A stretch of DNA of 64,000 nt from Desulfocicer vacuolatum DSM 3385 (GCF_900176365.1 NZ_FWXY01000010.1:110985-174984), one strand, 5' to 3'; positions 1-9,808 are shown, numbered from the stretch's first letter. Notes: generated by a model not told the origin, from the letters alone. Made by a program: numbers and translations.

Positions 1-106
1 CCTCTTGACATTCGGGGCACACAGAAATTGTGGGAACAGCTGCTTTCTGATGGGTACGTCTTTTTCGGCCTCGACTCTTGGATGATTTTTGTTTGGGTAC
101 CGCCAT
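1..106 (-). CDS. rpmF: 50S ribosomal protein L32 (N-terminal part)
   Basis: The minus strand reads [20 protein letters not shown] at the N-terminus and continues to a CPEC zinc knuckle (C-x2-C). This is the start of bacterial L32, a small basic protein of the large ribosomal subunit. About 35 codons are present and the 3' part lies outside the window. The start at 106 is the family start. A GGAGAG Shine-Dalgarno sequence lies just upstream (about 114-119), and an out-of-frame ATG at 111 is ignored. The cysteines indicate the zinc-binding form of L32. Confidence 0.93.
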   Translation of the reverse strand, partial: MAVPKQKSSKSRGRKRRTHQKAAVPTISVCPECQE

Positions 107-304
107 TTCATACTCTCCTAACTATCTAATTTGTCTAAAAATTTATATATTATACCATTATCACAGTAAACAAAATTATTTAAATCAAATCCATCAAATT
201 GTCAAGCAAATAATCATTTGACTTTATTCCGGCTTGCCCAAAGCCCCCTGTTGTGTTAGAAAAATGCCGCGTACCCATGGGCGCAACAACATCGTTAATA
301 CCCA

Positions 305-336
305 TGTCCTGACGGACACAACAAATATTGAAAATG
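305..336 (+). repeat. Fragment of interspersed repeat H in the gltX leader
   Basis: A small hairpin (TGTCC/GGACA, loop TGAC) followed by CACAACAAATATTGAAAATG matches the left end of the hairpin repeat family seen at 7723, 48073 and 53558 (plus strand) and 20996 (minus strand). It is closest to the 53558 copy. The large GC-rich stem is missing. The GGAGA ribosome-binding site of gltX begins right at the end of the fragment. Confidence 0.6.
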
Positions 337-344
337 GAGATACA

Positions 345-1751
345 ATGGACACAATCATCACACGATTTCCCCCCAGCCCCACGGGATATCTGCATATCGG
401 CGGGGCACGCACAGCCCTTTTTAACTGGCTTTACACACGGAAAACCGGCGGTAAATTTGTCTTGAGAATAGAAGACACCGACCAGGCCCGTTCCACCAAG
501 GAATCTGTGGATGCCATTTTTGAATCCCTTGAATGGCTGGGCATTGACTGGGATGAAGGTCCTTTTTTTCAGACCCGGCGATATGACATTTATAAGGAAT
601 ACATCCAGAAACTTGTGGATTCAGGCCATGCCTATTATTGCAACTGCACCTCCGAAGAGGTGGACGCCATGCGAGAAGAGGCAAGGGCTGCCGGAAAAAA
701 ACCCATGTACAATGGAAAATGTCGAGACAAAAATCTTACCCCCGGACCCGGCATGGTGGTGCGGATCAAGGCCCCCAGAACAGGTTCCACCGTTGTGGAG
801 GACGTTGTAAAGGGAAACACCTCCTTTCCCAACAGTGAACTTGATGATTTTATCATCCAGAGAAGTGACGGCAGCCCCATGTACAATCTGGCCGTGGTGG
901 TGGACGACCTGACCATGGGCATTAACACCATCATCCGGGGGGATGACCACCTGGTGAACACCCCCAAACAGATCCTGCTGTACAAGGCATTGGGCGCAGA
1001 GCTTCCCCTTTTTGCCCATGTGCCCATGGTGCTGGGATCAGACAAGGCCCGTCTGAGCAAACGACATGGCGCCATGTCCGTCAGTGAATACCGGGACATG
1101 GGGTACCTGCCCGATGCCATGCTCAACTATCTGGTTCGATTGGGATGGTCATTCGGGGATCAGGAATTTTTCACCAGAAAAGATCTCATTGAAAAATTTT
1201 CCCTGGACCACATTGGCAAATCACCATCCATGTTTGACATGGATAAGCTCACAGCCCTTAATGCCAAACACATCCAGGCTGCAACACCAAAAGAACTGGC
1301 TGTAATGTTAATTCCTTTTCTTGAAAAACAGGGAATCGCAGTGGCACAAGGCCCGGCCCTGGAACTGGCCATTGAGACCCTCCAGCCCCGGAGCAAAACA
1401 TTGGTGGAAATGGCTCAAAGTGCAGTATTTTACTTTAAGGAAGAGGTGGAACTGGAAGAAAAAGCCGCAAAAAAATTCCTGAAAAAAGCCACCCTTCCCA
1501 CACTGGAACTCACGGCCGGATACATGGAAGCCCTGGATGAATTCACCCAGGAAAACCTTGAGGATGCATTAAAAAAGGTCATGGAAGAGGCAGAGCTTAA
1601 ATTTGGAAAAATTGCCCAGCCCCTGAGGGTGGCACTCACCGGCACCACGGTCAGCCCGGGAATTTTTGAAATGATCCTGGCCCTGGGAAAAAACAAAACC
1701 ATCCACCGGATCAAAAAAGCCATGGATTACGTTGAATCATTGCCCGAATAA
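345..1751 (+). CDS. gltX: Glutamyl-tRNA synthetase
   Basis: Class I aminoacyl-tRNA synthetase that charges tRNA(Glu) with glutamate in the cytoplasm. The start MDTIITRFPPSPTGYLHIGG carries the HIGH-type signature (HIGG at about residues 17-20), and the KMSKS equivalent is the LSKRHG segment near residue 238. The length of 468 aa is normal for the family. The open frame extends back to 234, but the first 37 codons overlap a repeat fragment and do not resemble GltX. The ATG at 345 has GGAGA at 336-340, so it is taken as the start. Whether the enzyme also charges tRNA(Gln) is not settled, but gatA, gatB and gatC are all in this window, so the indirect Glu-tRNA(Gln) route is probable. The 3' end overlaps the convergent MEMO gene by 15 bp. 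Confidence 0.96.
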   Translation: MDTIITRFPPSPTGYLHIGGARTALFNWLYTRKTGGKFVLRIEDTDQARSTKESVDAIFESLEWLGIDWDEGPFFQTRRYDIYKEYIQKLVDSGHAYYCNCTSEEVDAMREEARAAGKKPMYNGKCRDKNLTPGPGMVVRIKAPRTGSTVVEDVVKGNTSFPNSELDDFIIQRSDGSPMYNLAVVVDDLTMGINTIIRGDDHLVNTPKQILLYKALGAELPLFAHVPMVLGSDKARLSKRHGAMSVSEYRDMGYLPDAMLNYLVRLGWSFGDQEFFTRKDLIEKFSLDHIGKSPSMFDMDKLTALNAKHIQAATPKELAVMLIPFLEKQGIAVAQGPALELAIETLQPRSKTLVEMAQSAVFYFKEEVELEEKAAKKFLKKATLPTLELTAGYMEALDEFTQENLEDALKKVMEEAELKFGKIAQPLRVALTGTTVSPGIFEMILALGKNKTIHRIKKAMDYVESLPE

Positions 1752-2585
1752 CACGCCTGTGTACCCCACAAAATCGGTGCCGGGACTTTTGTCATAACTT
1801 GTGGCGTAGTCCAGCCTCATTGGCTTGACTGCGCCCATGGCCGTGGCCGCAGCCACTGTTGCGGCCACAGCACCGGCACAGCACATGTTCCGGTGTTTCT
1901 CTCCCTGGTAAAGGATCTTGTCCCCGTCCATGGACAAAATGGCATCAAGGGCCTTGGCATCATTTTCCTTTTCCATCCATTCCAGGGATTCAGGACCGGT
2001 ACCCACCGGGGTAAACCCAAAGTTTTCACCATAATGGGTTAAATCTGTGGAGCCCAGCACCACCGTATCAAGACCCATGTCTGCGGCAACTGCCACAGCA
2101 GCTCTGCCCAGTTGTTGGGCAACAGGTGAAGGCGGCACACCCACAGGTACCATGGTGGCATTGGGAAAAAAATATTTAATCAAAGGCAGCTGCACCTCAA
2201 TGGTGTTATCCCCGGGAAAGGTGTGGGGGGTATCCTGTTCAAATGCCACTTTCTTTGACAATTCCCGGACATAGGACTCATGGACGTCAAGGGACCCCAG
2301 GGGCGTTTCCCATCCCCCCCGGGCCAGAATGCGGGGGGAGTCATGCCCGTGCATGTGCATACCAAAAACAAGCACCAGGTCCGGCCGGTTGCTTTTGGCC
2401 AGGGTAGCCATCACCCGACAGGCAATGCCGCCGGAAAAAAACCACCCGGCATGGGGCACAATACCACACTGAAAATCTCCTTCGGGAACCGTTTCACACT
2501 GAACAAACGCTTCAATTTCCCGCTGACATTCTCTGGCACCAGACGGATACCACGAACCTGCAAACTGTGCTTTTTTCCGCATCAT
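1737..2585 (-). CDS. amrB: MEMO1 family protein (AmmeMemoRadiSam system protein B)
   Basis: A 282-residue protein of the MEMO family, which has a fold related to extradiol dioxygenases. The start MMRKKAQFAGSWYP is the characteristic N-terminus (AGSWYP). Further family segments are GIVPHAGWFFSGG, VVLGSTDLTHYG and a CCAGA stretch near residue 240. In many bacteria it is encoded beside AMMECR1 and a radical SAM protein (AmmeMemoRadiSam system), but neither partner is next to it here, and its reaction is not firmly known. Start chosen at 2585 because AGGAGG lies at 2592-2597. The upstream ATG at 2603 has no such site. The gene converges on gltX and overlaps its last codons. Confidence 0.85.
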   Translation of the reverse strand: MMRKKAQFAGSWYPSGARECQREIEAFVQCETVPEGDFQCGIVPHAGWFFSGGIACRVMATLAKSNRPDLVLVFGMHMHGHDSPRILARGGWETPLGSLDVHESYVRELSKKVAFEQDTPHTFPGDNTIEVQLPLIKYFFPNATMVPVGVPPSPVAQQLGRAAVAVAADMGLDTVVLGSTDLTHYGENFGFTPVGTGPESLEWMEKENDAKALDAILSMDGDKILYQGEKHRNMCCAGAVAATVAAATAMGAVKPMRLDYATSYDKSPGTDFVGYTGVLFGQ

Positions 2586-2718
2586 AAAAGCCCTCCTAAA
2601 CATTATTTAAACTTGAGAAACTTAAATTGTTGGCAAATAAGCGAGGGGGTCCTTATCAGTCGCTTTTATAAATTTTCCTTTCTGAACGTATCAATACCCA
2701 GGTGAATCATTAATACTT

Positions 2719-2858
2719 AGGACCGCAAATCTTATAACTTGAGCGAAATAGCTTGCCTTTTGGCCCATCAAAGGCCAAATAGGCTTACCTTTAATGCGCC
2801 TTGTAGATGAACCAAAATTCTGCGCTATTTCTACTCAAGTTATTTCATCTGCGATCCT
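2719..2858. repeat. Imperfect palindromic element between amrB and hypB
   Basis: Left arm 2719-2752 and right arm 2824-2858 are inverted copies: AGGACCGCAAAT pairs with ATCTGCGATCCT, and ATAACTTGAGCGAAATAGC pairs with GCTATTTCTACTCAAGTTAT. A smaller TTTGGCC/GGCCAAA hairpin lies inside. The element abuts the hypB stop codon. It could act as a terminator-like structure or be a small mobile palindrome. No protein is encoded in this gap. Confidence 0.7.
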
Positions 2859-3520
2859 TATCCTTTTTTTGCCACAGAATCCCTAAGCCATGCCACCCAG
2901 GGTTCCATCCCCTCTTGGGTTTTGGCGGACAGCTCAAACACCGGCAGCCCCGGATGAACTTTTTTCATGTTATCCACCGCCTCTGCGGCATTAAAATCAA
3001 GATAGGGCAAGAGGTCAATTTTATTTAAAATGGCAATGTCTGCCACCTGGAACATCAGGGGATATTTTAAAGGTTTATCCTCCCCCTCGGTGACACTGAG
3101 CACAACAGCCTTGGCATTTTCACCAATGTCAAACTCTGCAGGACATACCAGATTCCCGATATTTTCAACAATAAGAAGGTCCAAAGCCTCAAGATCCATG
3201 GTCAGGGCCGATTTTTCAATGAGATGGGCTGCCAGATGACAATCCCCGCCAAATTCATCGGTGTTAATTTGAACAACGGCTGCCCCTGTGGCTTCCAGGC
3301 GATCAGCATCATTGCGGGTGCAAATATCCCCCACAATGACGCCTGTGGCCACTTCCGGCATGAGACGTTGCAATGTTTTACAAAGTGTTTCGGTTTTTCC
3401 AGAACCCGGAGAGCTCATCATATTCAGGACAAACACCCCTTTTTCCCTGAACAGACGTCTGTTTTTATCTGCCATACTCTCGTTGGCTTCCAGCACCCGT
3501 TTTTGAATATTAATTTCCAT
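2858..3520 (-). CDS. hypB: Hydrogenase/nickel maturation GTPase HypB
   Basis: GTPase that works with HypA to deliver nickel to [NiFe]-hydrogenase precursors. The 220-aa protein has a P-loop SSPGSGKT at about 36-43, a GD-x-x-T-x-x-D region (GDICTRNDADR), the metal-site segment GGDCHLAAHLI with neighbouring Cys and His, VENIGNLVCPAEFD, and the guanine-specificity motif NKIDLLPY. It lacks the His-rich N-terminal extension and the CxxCGC motif found in some homologues, so it is the short form. AGGAG lies about 10 bp before the ATG. It is the last gene of a minus-strand operon, 145 bp after hypA. That spacer holds a direct repeat AGAAACACATAA but no gene. Hydrogenase structural genes and hypCDEF are not in the window. 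Confidence 0.94.
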   Translation of the reverse strand: MEINIQKRVLEANESMADKNRRLFREKGVFVLNMMSSPGSGKTETLCKTLQRLMPEVATGVIVGDICTRNDADRLEATGAAVVQINTDEFGGDCHLAAHLIEKSALTMDLEALDLLIVENIGNLVCPAEFDIGENAKAVVLSVTEGEDKPLKYPLMFQVADIAILNKIDLLPYLDFNAAEAVDNMKKVHPGLPVFELSAKTQEGMEPWVAWLRDSVAKKG

Positions 3521-3665
3521 ATAACAACGCTCCTTAAAGAACCCATGGGTCCGAAGTTCTCATTTTTCATACCATGTGCGATCTGTTCAATTTCAAAGAA
3601 ACACATAAAAAGAAACACATAATATGATGACAAACTGGAAAACCTGTGACCAACGAGTCAAAAAT

Positions 3666-4013
3666 TTAATCGGCAAGCTCCAGGGATGCCACTTCAAGCT
3701 CCCTGCCGGAAAGCACTTCAATCTCACCTCTTTCACATGAAGGACAGGTAAACACCACATCTTCAACCTCCCATTCATGGTGACATCGGCGACATCGTGC
3801 CTTCACCGGCACCGTTTCAATGACAAGCTTTGCCCCTTCAAGACAGGTATCCTTTGATATAATCTCAAAGCAGAATCGCAAACTGTCCTCCACCACTGCT
3901 GCCAGTCGCCCCACCCGCAAATTCATTTGTTCCACCCTGGGATCCGGCAAATCTTTGGGGATGGCCTCCAGGGCAATGGAGATCATCTGCTGGGCAATTC
4001 CCATTTCATGCAA
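3666..4013 (-). CDS. hypA: Hydrogenase nickel incorporation protein HypA (TTG start)
   Basis: Nickel-binding chaperone that partners HypB. The 115 residues start MHEMGIAQQMI. His2 and Glu3 of the MHE motif bind nickel in the family. Two CxxC pairs (CRRC near 74 and CPSC near 90) form the structural zinc site. The start codon is TTG at 4013. It is preferred because it alone yields the invariant MHE N-terminus, and AGGAGG sits 7 bp upstream (4021-4026). That Shine-Dalgarno sequence overlaps the end of the aminotransferase gene, so translation is probably coupled. Fourth Cys-pair and length agree with HypA. Confidence 0.94.
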   Translation of the reverse strand: MHEMGIAQQMISIALEAIPKDLPDPRVEQMNLRVGRLAAVVEDSLRFCFEIISKDTCLEGAKLVIETVPVKARCRRCHHEWEVEDVVFTCPSCERGEIEVLSGRELEVASLELAD

Positions 4014-4025
4014 AGGAGATCCTCC

Positions 4026-5201
4026 TTAAAATTTTTCCATCACCCGTTTAAAGGCGGGAAGTGAATTTTCAATCACCTCATCGGCCACACAAAAAGCCAG
4101 CCTGAAATGCCCGGGTCCACCAAAGCCCCTTCCGGGAACGGCAAGGATCAACTCATCCTGCAACGCCTTTACAAAGGCCACATCATCGGGCACAGGAGAG
4201 GAGGGAAAAATGTAAAATGCCCCCGGGGGAACAGTGAAATTATATCCGGCATCGGTGAGGCCGTCACAAAAAATATCTCGTTTGCGTCGATAGGCATCAA
4301 TGTCCACACTGGCATCCTGCAAAAAGGGCAACACCCGCTGCATCAGGGCCGGGGCATTGACAAATCCCAAGACCCTATTGGCCAGGGCCAGGGCATTGCG
4401 CATATCCTTTTTATGGGTAAGATCAGGATTGATCACCACGCACCCGATGCGTTCACCGGCAAGGGAAAGATCTTTGGAGTGGGAGCTGACCACAATGGTG
4501 TTGGCATAACTTGCAAACACCGGGGGGACTTCTGTGTCATTGAAAACAATCTTACGATAGGGCTCATCAGACACCAGATAGATCTCCCGGCCATATTGGC
4601 GGCTCTTTTTTTCCAAAAGAACACCCAATGCATCCAGGCTTTCCCGGGAATAGATCTGACCCGTGGGATTGTTGGGGGAGTTGATGATCACCACCCTGGT
4701 TTTTTCGGTGATGGCCGCATCAAAGGCATCCATATCCAGGGTGAAATCCTCTCGGGTGGCAACCGTTTCAAGGGTGCCGCCATGGTTGAGGGCGTAAAAA
4801 TGATAATCCGGGAAAAAAGGGGCCGGCACCAGAACGGTTTCACCGGGGTTGAGAAGGGCTTTTAACACAATATTCAGCCCACCGGCAGCCCCGCAGGAGA
4901 GCACAATGTCTTCAGGAGTGACATCCTTTGCCTGCTGTACTTTCAATGTTTTGGCGATGGCTTCACGAACATGGGGGAACCCGACGTTGGACATATATCC
5001 ATGTCCCTGTTCCTTTCCCTGGGCAACGGCGGTTTCAAGGGCATCATGAAAAGCTTTTGGGGGACGCAGGTTTGGATTTCCCAGACTGAAATCAAACACA
5101 TTGTCTTCCCCGTGTATGGCCTTGAGCCGGGTTCCCTCTTCAAACATTTTACGAATCCATGAAGATGTTGTCATGGCCTGTTCAATTTTGGACGCAATCA
5201 T
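4026..5201 (-). CDS. PLP-dependent class I/II aminotransferase
   Basis: A fold-type I aminotransferase of 391 aa. It shows SWIRKMFEEG at the N-terminus, the substrate/PLP segment NSPNNPTGQIYS, SDEPYRKIVF, and the Schiff-base lysine in SHSKDLSLAGERIG near residue 235. The arginine that binds the substrate carboxylate is expected near GHFRLAFCV at the C-terminus. The group covers aspartate, alanine and aromatic aminotransferases, and the amino acid used cannot be decided from sequence. It lies one base after the tgt stop (5203) and 12 bp before hypA, so it is co-transcribed with queA-tgt and hypAB. The operon mate does not reveal its pathway. Confidence 0.88.
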   Translation of the reverse strand: MIASKIEQAMTTSSWIRKMFEEGTRLKAIHGEDNVFDFSLGNPNLRPPKAFHDALETAVAQGKEQGHGYMSNVGFPHVREAIAKTLKVQQAKDVTPEDIVLSCGAAGGLNIVLKALLNPGETVLVPAPFFPDYHFYALNHGGTLETVATREDFTLDMDAFDAAITEKTRVVIINSPNNPTGQIYSRESLDALGVLLEKKSRQYGREIYLVSDEPYRKIVFNDTEVPPVFASYANTIVVSSHSKDLSLAGERIGCVVINPDLTHKKDMRNALALANRVLGFVNAPALMQRVLPFLQDASVDIDAYRRKRDIFCDGLTDAGYNFTVPPGAFYIFPSSPVPDDVAFVKALQDELILAVPGRGFGGPGHFRLAFCVADEVIENSLPAFKRVMEKF

Positions 5202-5202
5202 T

Positions 5203-6336
<1,134 letters not shown>

Positions 6337-7398
6337 TCACTCCAGCAGCATGGCATCGCCATAACTGAAAAATCGATATTTTTGTTCCACTGCTTCCCGA
6401 TAGGCCTTTAAAATGGTTTCCCTTCCGGCAAAGGCAGATACCAGCATGAGCAATGTGGATTCCGGTAAATGGAAATTGGTCACCATGGCATCCACCACCC
6501 GGAACTGATATCCCGGATAAATATAAAGGTCACACATGCCACTTCCCGGGGTTACCTGTCCTGTCTCTTTGGCAGAAAATTCCAGGGTACGGACACTGGT
6601 GGTACCCACGGCAATGATACGACGGTTCTCATCCTTTGCCCGGTTAATACGCCGGGCCGTTTCCCGGGTGATGGAAAAAAATTCCGAATGGATCTGGTGA
6701 TCCCGGATATCCTCCACCCTCACCGGGGCAAAAGTGCCATGCCCCACGTGCAGGGTAATTTTTGCAAACTCAACGCCTTTTTTTTCCAGGCCTTCCATGA
6801 GTTCCCGGGTGAAATGAAGTCCGGCGGTGGGAGCAGCCACAGCCCCTTCCCGGGCCGCATAAACCGTTTGATAATTTTTTCTGTCCCGATCATGGTCCGT
6901 GGTGTCATTGCGCAATATATAAGGAGGAAGGGGGATCTCCCCTGCAGCATCCAGGGCCGTTCTGAAATCAGTATCACAAAAAAAACGCACCATAAAAAGA
7001 CCGGCATCCGCCCCTTCAACCCGGGCCGTAATACCGGCACCCAGAAAAAGCCGGGTTCCCCTGCGGGGGCTTTTGGATGCCCGGATCATGCACTCACACT
7101 GAAAGTATCCATTTTCTTCCAGACAATCCATTCCGGCATTGTAATCTATTATGAGCACCTCCACCTTTCCTCCGGTCTCTTTAACACCTTTCAGGCGGGC
7201 CGGAATAACCCGGGTGTCATTGATCACCAAAAGATCATCCGGCCTTAAAATAGACAACAGATGATCAAAGGAATAATGGGACATTTCACCGGTGCTTCGA
7301 TTCAGATGCAGCAATTTTGAAGCCCCCCGATGATCCATGGGCTGCTGGGCAATCTGCTCCTGGGGAAGATGATAGGTATAATCAGAAATCAAATACAT
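6337..7398 (-). CDS. queA: S-adenosylmethionine:tRNA ribosyltransferase-isomerase
   Basis: Transfers and isomerises the ribosyl part of SAM onto preQ1-modified tRNA to give epoxyqueuosine. Family segments are YLISDYTYHLPQEQIAQQP at the N-terminus, INDTRVIPARLKG, PTAGLHFT, TLHVGHGTFAPV, VGTTSVRTLE and NFHLPESTLLMLVSAF. The start at 7398 gives 353 aa and overlaps the stop of the upstream DUF2065 gene as TAATG, which implies translational coupling. An in-frame ATG four codons upstream (7410) is an alternative. It is the second gene of the DUF2065-queA-tgt-aminotransferase-hypA-hypB operon. Confidence 0.96.
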   Translation of the reverse strand: MYLISDYTYHLPQEQIAQQPMDHRGASKLLHLNRSTGEMSHYSFDHLLSILRPDDLLVINDTRVIPARLKGVKETGGKVEVLIIDYNAGMDCLEENGYFQCECMIRASKSPRRGTRLFLGAGITARVEGADAGLFMVRFFCDTDFRTALDAAGEIPLPPYILRNDTTDHDRDRKNYQTVYAAREGAVAAPTAGLHFTRELMEGLEKKGVEFAKITLHVGHGTFAPVRVEDIRDHQIHSEFFSITRETARRINRAKDENRRIIAVGTTSVRTLEFSAKETGQVTPGSGMCDLYIYPGYQFRVVDAMVTNFHLPESTLLMLVSAFAGRETILKAYREAVEQKYRFFSYGDAMLLE

Positions 7399-7589
7399 TA
7401 AAGCACACATTTACCAAGGTAAACCACCCCCAGCCCCAAAATCATTAATATTCCACCAAAACGCCTCAAACTGTCATGGGGAAGCGTTGTTATAATCATC
7501 ATCATTTCTTTCATTTTTTCAGGATAGGCAAAATAGGGCAAGCCCTCAATGATCATTACCATCCCCATCACACACAAAAAAAACTTCAC
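7398..7589 (-). CDS. DUF2065 family small membrane protein (GTG start)
   Basis: A 63-aa protein with two hydrophobic segments: residues about 2-20 (FFLCVMGMVMIIEGLPYFAY) and about 43-62 (RFGGILMILGLGVVYLGKCV). The EGLPYFAYPEKMK motif is typical of the DUF2065 (YjeT-like) family, whose function is unknown. The start codon is GTG, because the family N-terminus MKxFLC fits this position. It opens the queA-tgt operon and ends in the TAATG overlap with queA. It is probably an inner-membrane protein. Confidence 0.82.
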   Translation of the reverse strand: MKFFLCVMGMVMIIEGLPYFAYPEKMKEMMMIITTLPHDSLRRFGGILMILGLGVVYLGKCVL

Positions 7590-7620
7590 TTAACCTGCCT
7601 CGTTTATCCTGTTTTTTATA

Positions 7621-7707
7621 ACTGCCACAGGCAGACCGTATTCTGATCCGGTTCTGCCCACAACAAAGCTTGAATTACGCCTCCGATTTGGGGAAAATTT
7701 CATATAA
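7621..7707 (+). repeat. Two-hairpin repeat A, copy 1
   Basis: Member of a repeat family with the layout: TAAC start, hairpin I (GGCAGACC paired with GGTTCTGCC), invariant CCACAACAAAG, hairpin II, then TTTCATATAA. It is followed directly by repeat H and then by an inverted copy of A (7884-7979). The whole 7.62-7.98 kb block therefore forms one large composite palindrome between the divergent DUF2065 and gatB genes. Confidence 0.7.
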
Positions 7708-7722
7708 CGGGCATTTCCCGGC

Positions 7723-7857
7723 GGACACAACAAATATAGGGCCGTAGACGCGGAGCCAAATGGTATTATACCGCCGCCCCCCCGACGGGCAATGGGCCCG
7801 GACCGGAACTGTAGACAGCTCAATTGTCCGGTTCCTATTACCCATCGGGGGGGCGGC
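7723..7857 (+). repeat. GC-rich hairpin repeat H, copy 1
   Basis: Begins GGACACAACAAATAT and contains a long stem of which 7773-7793 (GCCGCCCC..) pairs with 7837-7857. An inner ACCGGA/TCCGGT stem and a loop with CTGTAGACAG lie between them. This copy has two mismatches in the 21-bp stem. Related copies are at 20856-20996 (reverse), 48073-48207 and 53558-53669. It is noncoding. Open frames crossing it are by-products of the repeat. Confidence 0.75.
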
Positions 7858-7883
7858 TCTGCCTTAGCTTGTCTCAGAGGCTG

Positions 7884-7979
7884 CCTTTTCATATAAAAGA
7901 AATCCCACGCCAAAACGGACAGCGTATCATGCTTTGTTGTGGGCAAAGTCGGATCAGAATGCGGTCTACCCATGGCAGC
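7884..7979 (-). repeat. Two-hairpin repeat A, inverted copy
   Basis: On the minus strand this reads CTGCCATGGGTAGACCGCAT, then GCCCACAACAAAG, and ends in TTTTATATGAAA. It is the reverse-orientation counterpart of copy 1 and closes the composite palindrome. From 7980 to the gatB start no further gene or clear motif is seen. Confidence 0.65.
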
Positions 7980-8211
7980 TACAAGGAACTCCCGACAAAT
8001 CAACGTCGGTCCAAAAATCCGCTAACTATAACACAAAAAATTAGTATTGATAAATCAAATCATCAGCGCTATAAGAAAGGCTTGGCATGATTTGATTTTT
8101 TCATGCGTTTTTTAAAATTTATCGTCATGCCCAACCCGTTTACCACAACAATGACCCAAAAAGTCATAGATATAAAGCCTTCAATACACAAGATAACAGG
8201 ATAATTTAATA

Positions 8212-9639
8212 ATGCTCTTTGAACCTGTAATAGGACTTGAAGTTCACGCCCAGCTGAAAACCAAAACTAAAATTTTCTGCAACTGTCCCACCACCTTTGG
8301 TGCCCCACCCAATGCCAACACCTGCCCGGTGTGCACCGGCATGCCCGGGGTGTTGCCTGTGCTAAACCGTCAGGCAGTCACATTTGCCATCAAGAGCGCC
8401 CTGGCCACGGACTGTACCATTGCAAGGGAAAGTCGTTTTGACCGAAAAAATTATTTTTATCCAGATCTTCCCAAGGGTTACCAGATTTCTCAATATGCCT
8501 TTCCCATAGCAGAACACGGTCATCTTGTGGTGGAGCCCGAAGGAGCTGATCCCAAACGCATCGGCATCACCCGCATTCACATGGAAGAGGATGCCGGAAA
8601 GCTCATCCATGACCCCGGACGGGGCAAAAGCATGGTGGACCTGAATCGCACCGGAGTTCCCCTGGTGGAAATTGTCAGCGAGCCTGACATGCGATCCGCA
8701 GAAGAAGCAGGGGCCTACCTAAGGAAACTCCATGCCATCCTTAAATACATAGATATCTGTGACGGTAATATGGAGGAGGGAAGTTTTCGATGTGATGCCA
8801 ACATTTCACTGCGCCCGGTGGGCCAGGAAGAATTTGGCACCCGCACGGAATTGAAAAACCTCAACTCCTTTAAGCACGTTGAAAAAGCCATCCGCCATGA
8901 AATTCAACGACAGACCTATATTCTTGAAGAGGGCAAAAAGGTAATTCAGGAGACCCGTTTATGGGATCCCAATAAAAATGTCACCCGATCCATGAGGGGT
9001 AAGGAAGATGCCCATGATTACCGTTATTTTCCCGATCCCGACCTGGTCCCCCTCATCGTGGATGAAACATGGATTGATGCCGTAAAAAAAGAGATGCCGG
9101 AATTGCCCGATGCCAGAAAGCAACGCTTTATCGCAGATTACAGCTTATCGGAATATGATGCAGGGATTTTGACAGGCTCCCGCCAGCTGGCGGACTACTA
9201 CGAGGAGGCCGCCGCAAATTTAAAAGACAAAAAACAGGCAGCCAACTGGATCATGGGACCGGTGCTGGGACTTGTAAAAAGCCAAGGACTTGCCATTGAA
9301 ACCATCCCTGTATCGGCCACGGAGCTTTCAGAGCTGCTTTTACTCGTGGAAGCAGGTAAACTCAATGCCGGAACCGCCAAAACCGTATTTGAAGAGATGA
9401 TAATTTCAGACAAAGCCCCCCTTGCCATCATGAAAGAAAAAGGGCTGGAGCAGGTGTCAGACCAGTCAGAACTTGACAGCATTGTGATGTCAGTCATTGA
9501 AGCCAACCCCAAAGAGCATGATGCCTATAAAAACGGAAAAACAAAACTGTTCAGCTTTTTCATGGGACAGATCATGAAACAAACCAAAGGCAAGGCAGAT
9601 CCCAAAGTGGTCACAAGCCTTTTAAAACAAAATCTATGA
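8212..9639 (+). CDS. gatB: Aspartyl/glutamyl-tRNA amidotransferase subunit B
   Basis: Subunit of the GatCAB complex, which turns Glu-tRNA(Gln) or Asp-tRNA(Asn) into the amidated form. GatB binds the tRNA and holds the kinase step. The 475-aa protein starts [20 protein letters not shown] and has the zinc-site region [29 protein letters not shown], the signature [19 protein letters not shown], and a C-terminal YqeY-like helical domain. AGGA lies before the ATG. It is physically separate from gatA and gatC, which lie on the other strand near 21-23 kb. Confidence 0.97.
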   Translation: MLFEPVIGLEVHAQLKTKTKIFCNCPTTFGAPPNANTCPVCTGMPGVLPVLNRQAVTFAIKSALATDCTIARESRFDRKNYFYPDLPKGYQISQYAFPIAEHGHLVVEPEGADPKRIGITRIHMEEDAGKLIHDPGRGKSMVDLNRTGVPLVEIVSEPDMRSAEEAGAYLRKLHAILKYIDICDGNMEEGSFRCDANISLRPVGQEEFGTRTELKNLNSFKHVEKAIRHEIQRQTYILEEGKKVIQETRLWDPNKNVTRSMRGKEDAHDYRYFPDPDLVPLIVDETWIDAVKKEMPELPDARKQRFIADYSLSEYDAGILTGSRQLADYYEEAAANLKDKKQAANWIMGPVLGLVKSQGLAIETIPVSATELSELLLLVEAGKLNAGTAKTVFEEMIISDKAPLAIMKEKGLEQVSDQSELDSIVMSVIEANPKEHDAYKNGKTKLFSFFMGQIMKQTKGKADPKVVTSLLKQNL

Positions 9640-9656
9640 CATTTAAATGGAAGGGC

Positions 9657-9784
9657 TTGGTCATAACGTCGGCCACTGTGTGATAAAATTGGAACACCAA
9701 GTACTAATCATATATAATTACAACATTTTACGCTTGGCAAAATTTTATTTCACCGATAATGGCCGTGCCCCGGCTTATGACCAA
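9657..9784. repeat. Palindromic repeat P, copy 1
   Basis: TTGGTCATAA (9657-9666) pairs with TTATGACCAA (9775-9784). Inside, GGCCA pairs with TGGCC and GATAAAATT with AATTTTAT. The centre is AT-rich. A homologous copy with a compensated base change lies at 27348-27468. It follows gatB directly and encodes no convincing protein. Confidence 0.75.
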
Positions 9785-9786
9785 CC

Positions 9787-9808
9787 CCAATGCGAATATT
9801 CGCGTTGG
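9787..9808. terminator. Palindrome after gatB
   Basis: A 12-bp perfect palindrome GCGAATATTCGC is flanked by CCAA/TTGG, giving a compact hairpin next to repeat P. Only a weak AT tract follows it (CAATATAAAAATATAG), so it is a possible, not certain, terminator of gatB. The remaining bases to 9951 show no gene. Confidence 0.4.

Noticed and set aside
234..344. Longer gltX start at 234
   Set aside because: The added 37 codons overlap a repeat fragment and do not resemble GltX. The ATG at 345 has GGAGA and the standard N-terminus.
4107..4865. 252-codon plus-strand frame inside the aminotransferase gene
   Set aside because: It is a shadow of the well-supported minus-strand aminotransferase and shows no domain.
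7590..8003. Minus-strand reading frame of 137 codons
   Set aside because: It spans the composite repeat A-H-A, has no ribosome-binding site and resembles no protein. Similar frames occur at the other repeat copies.
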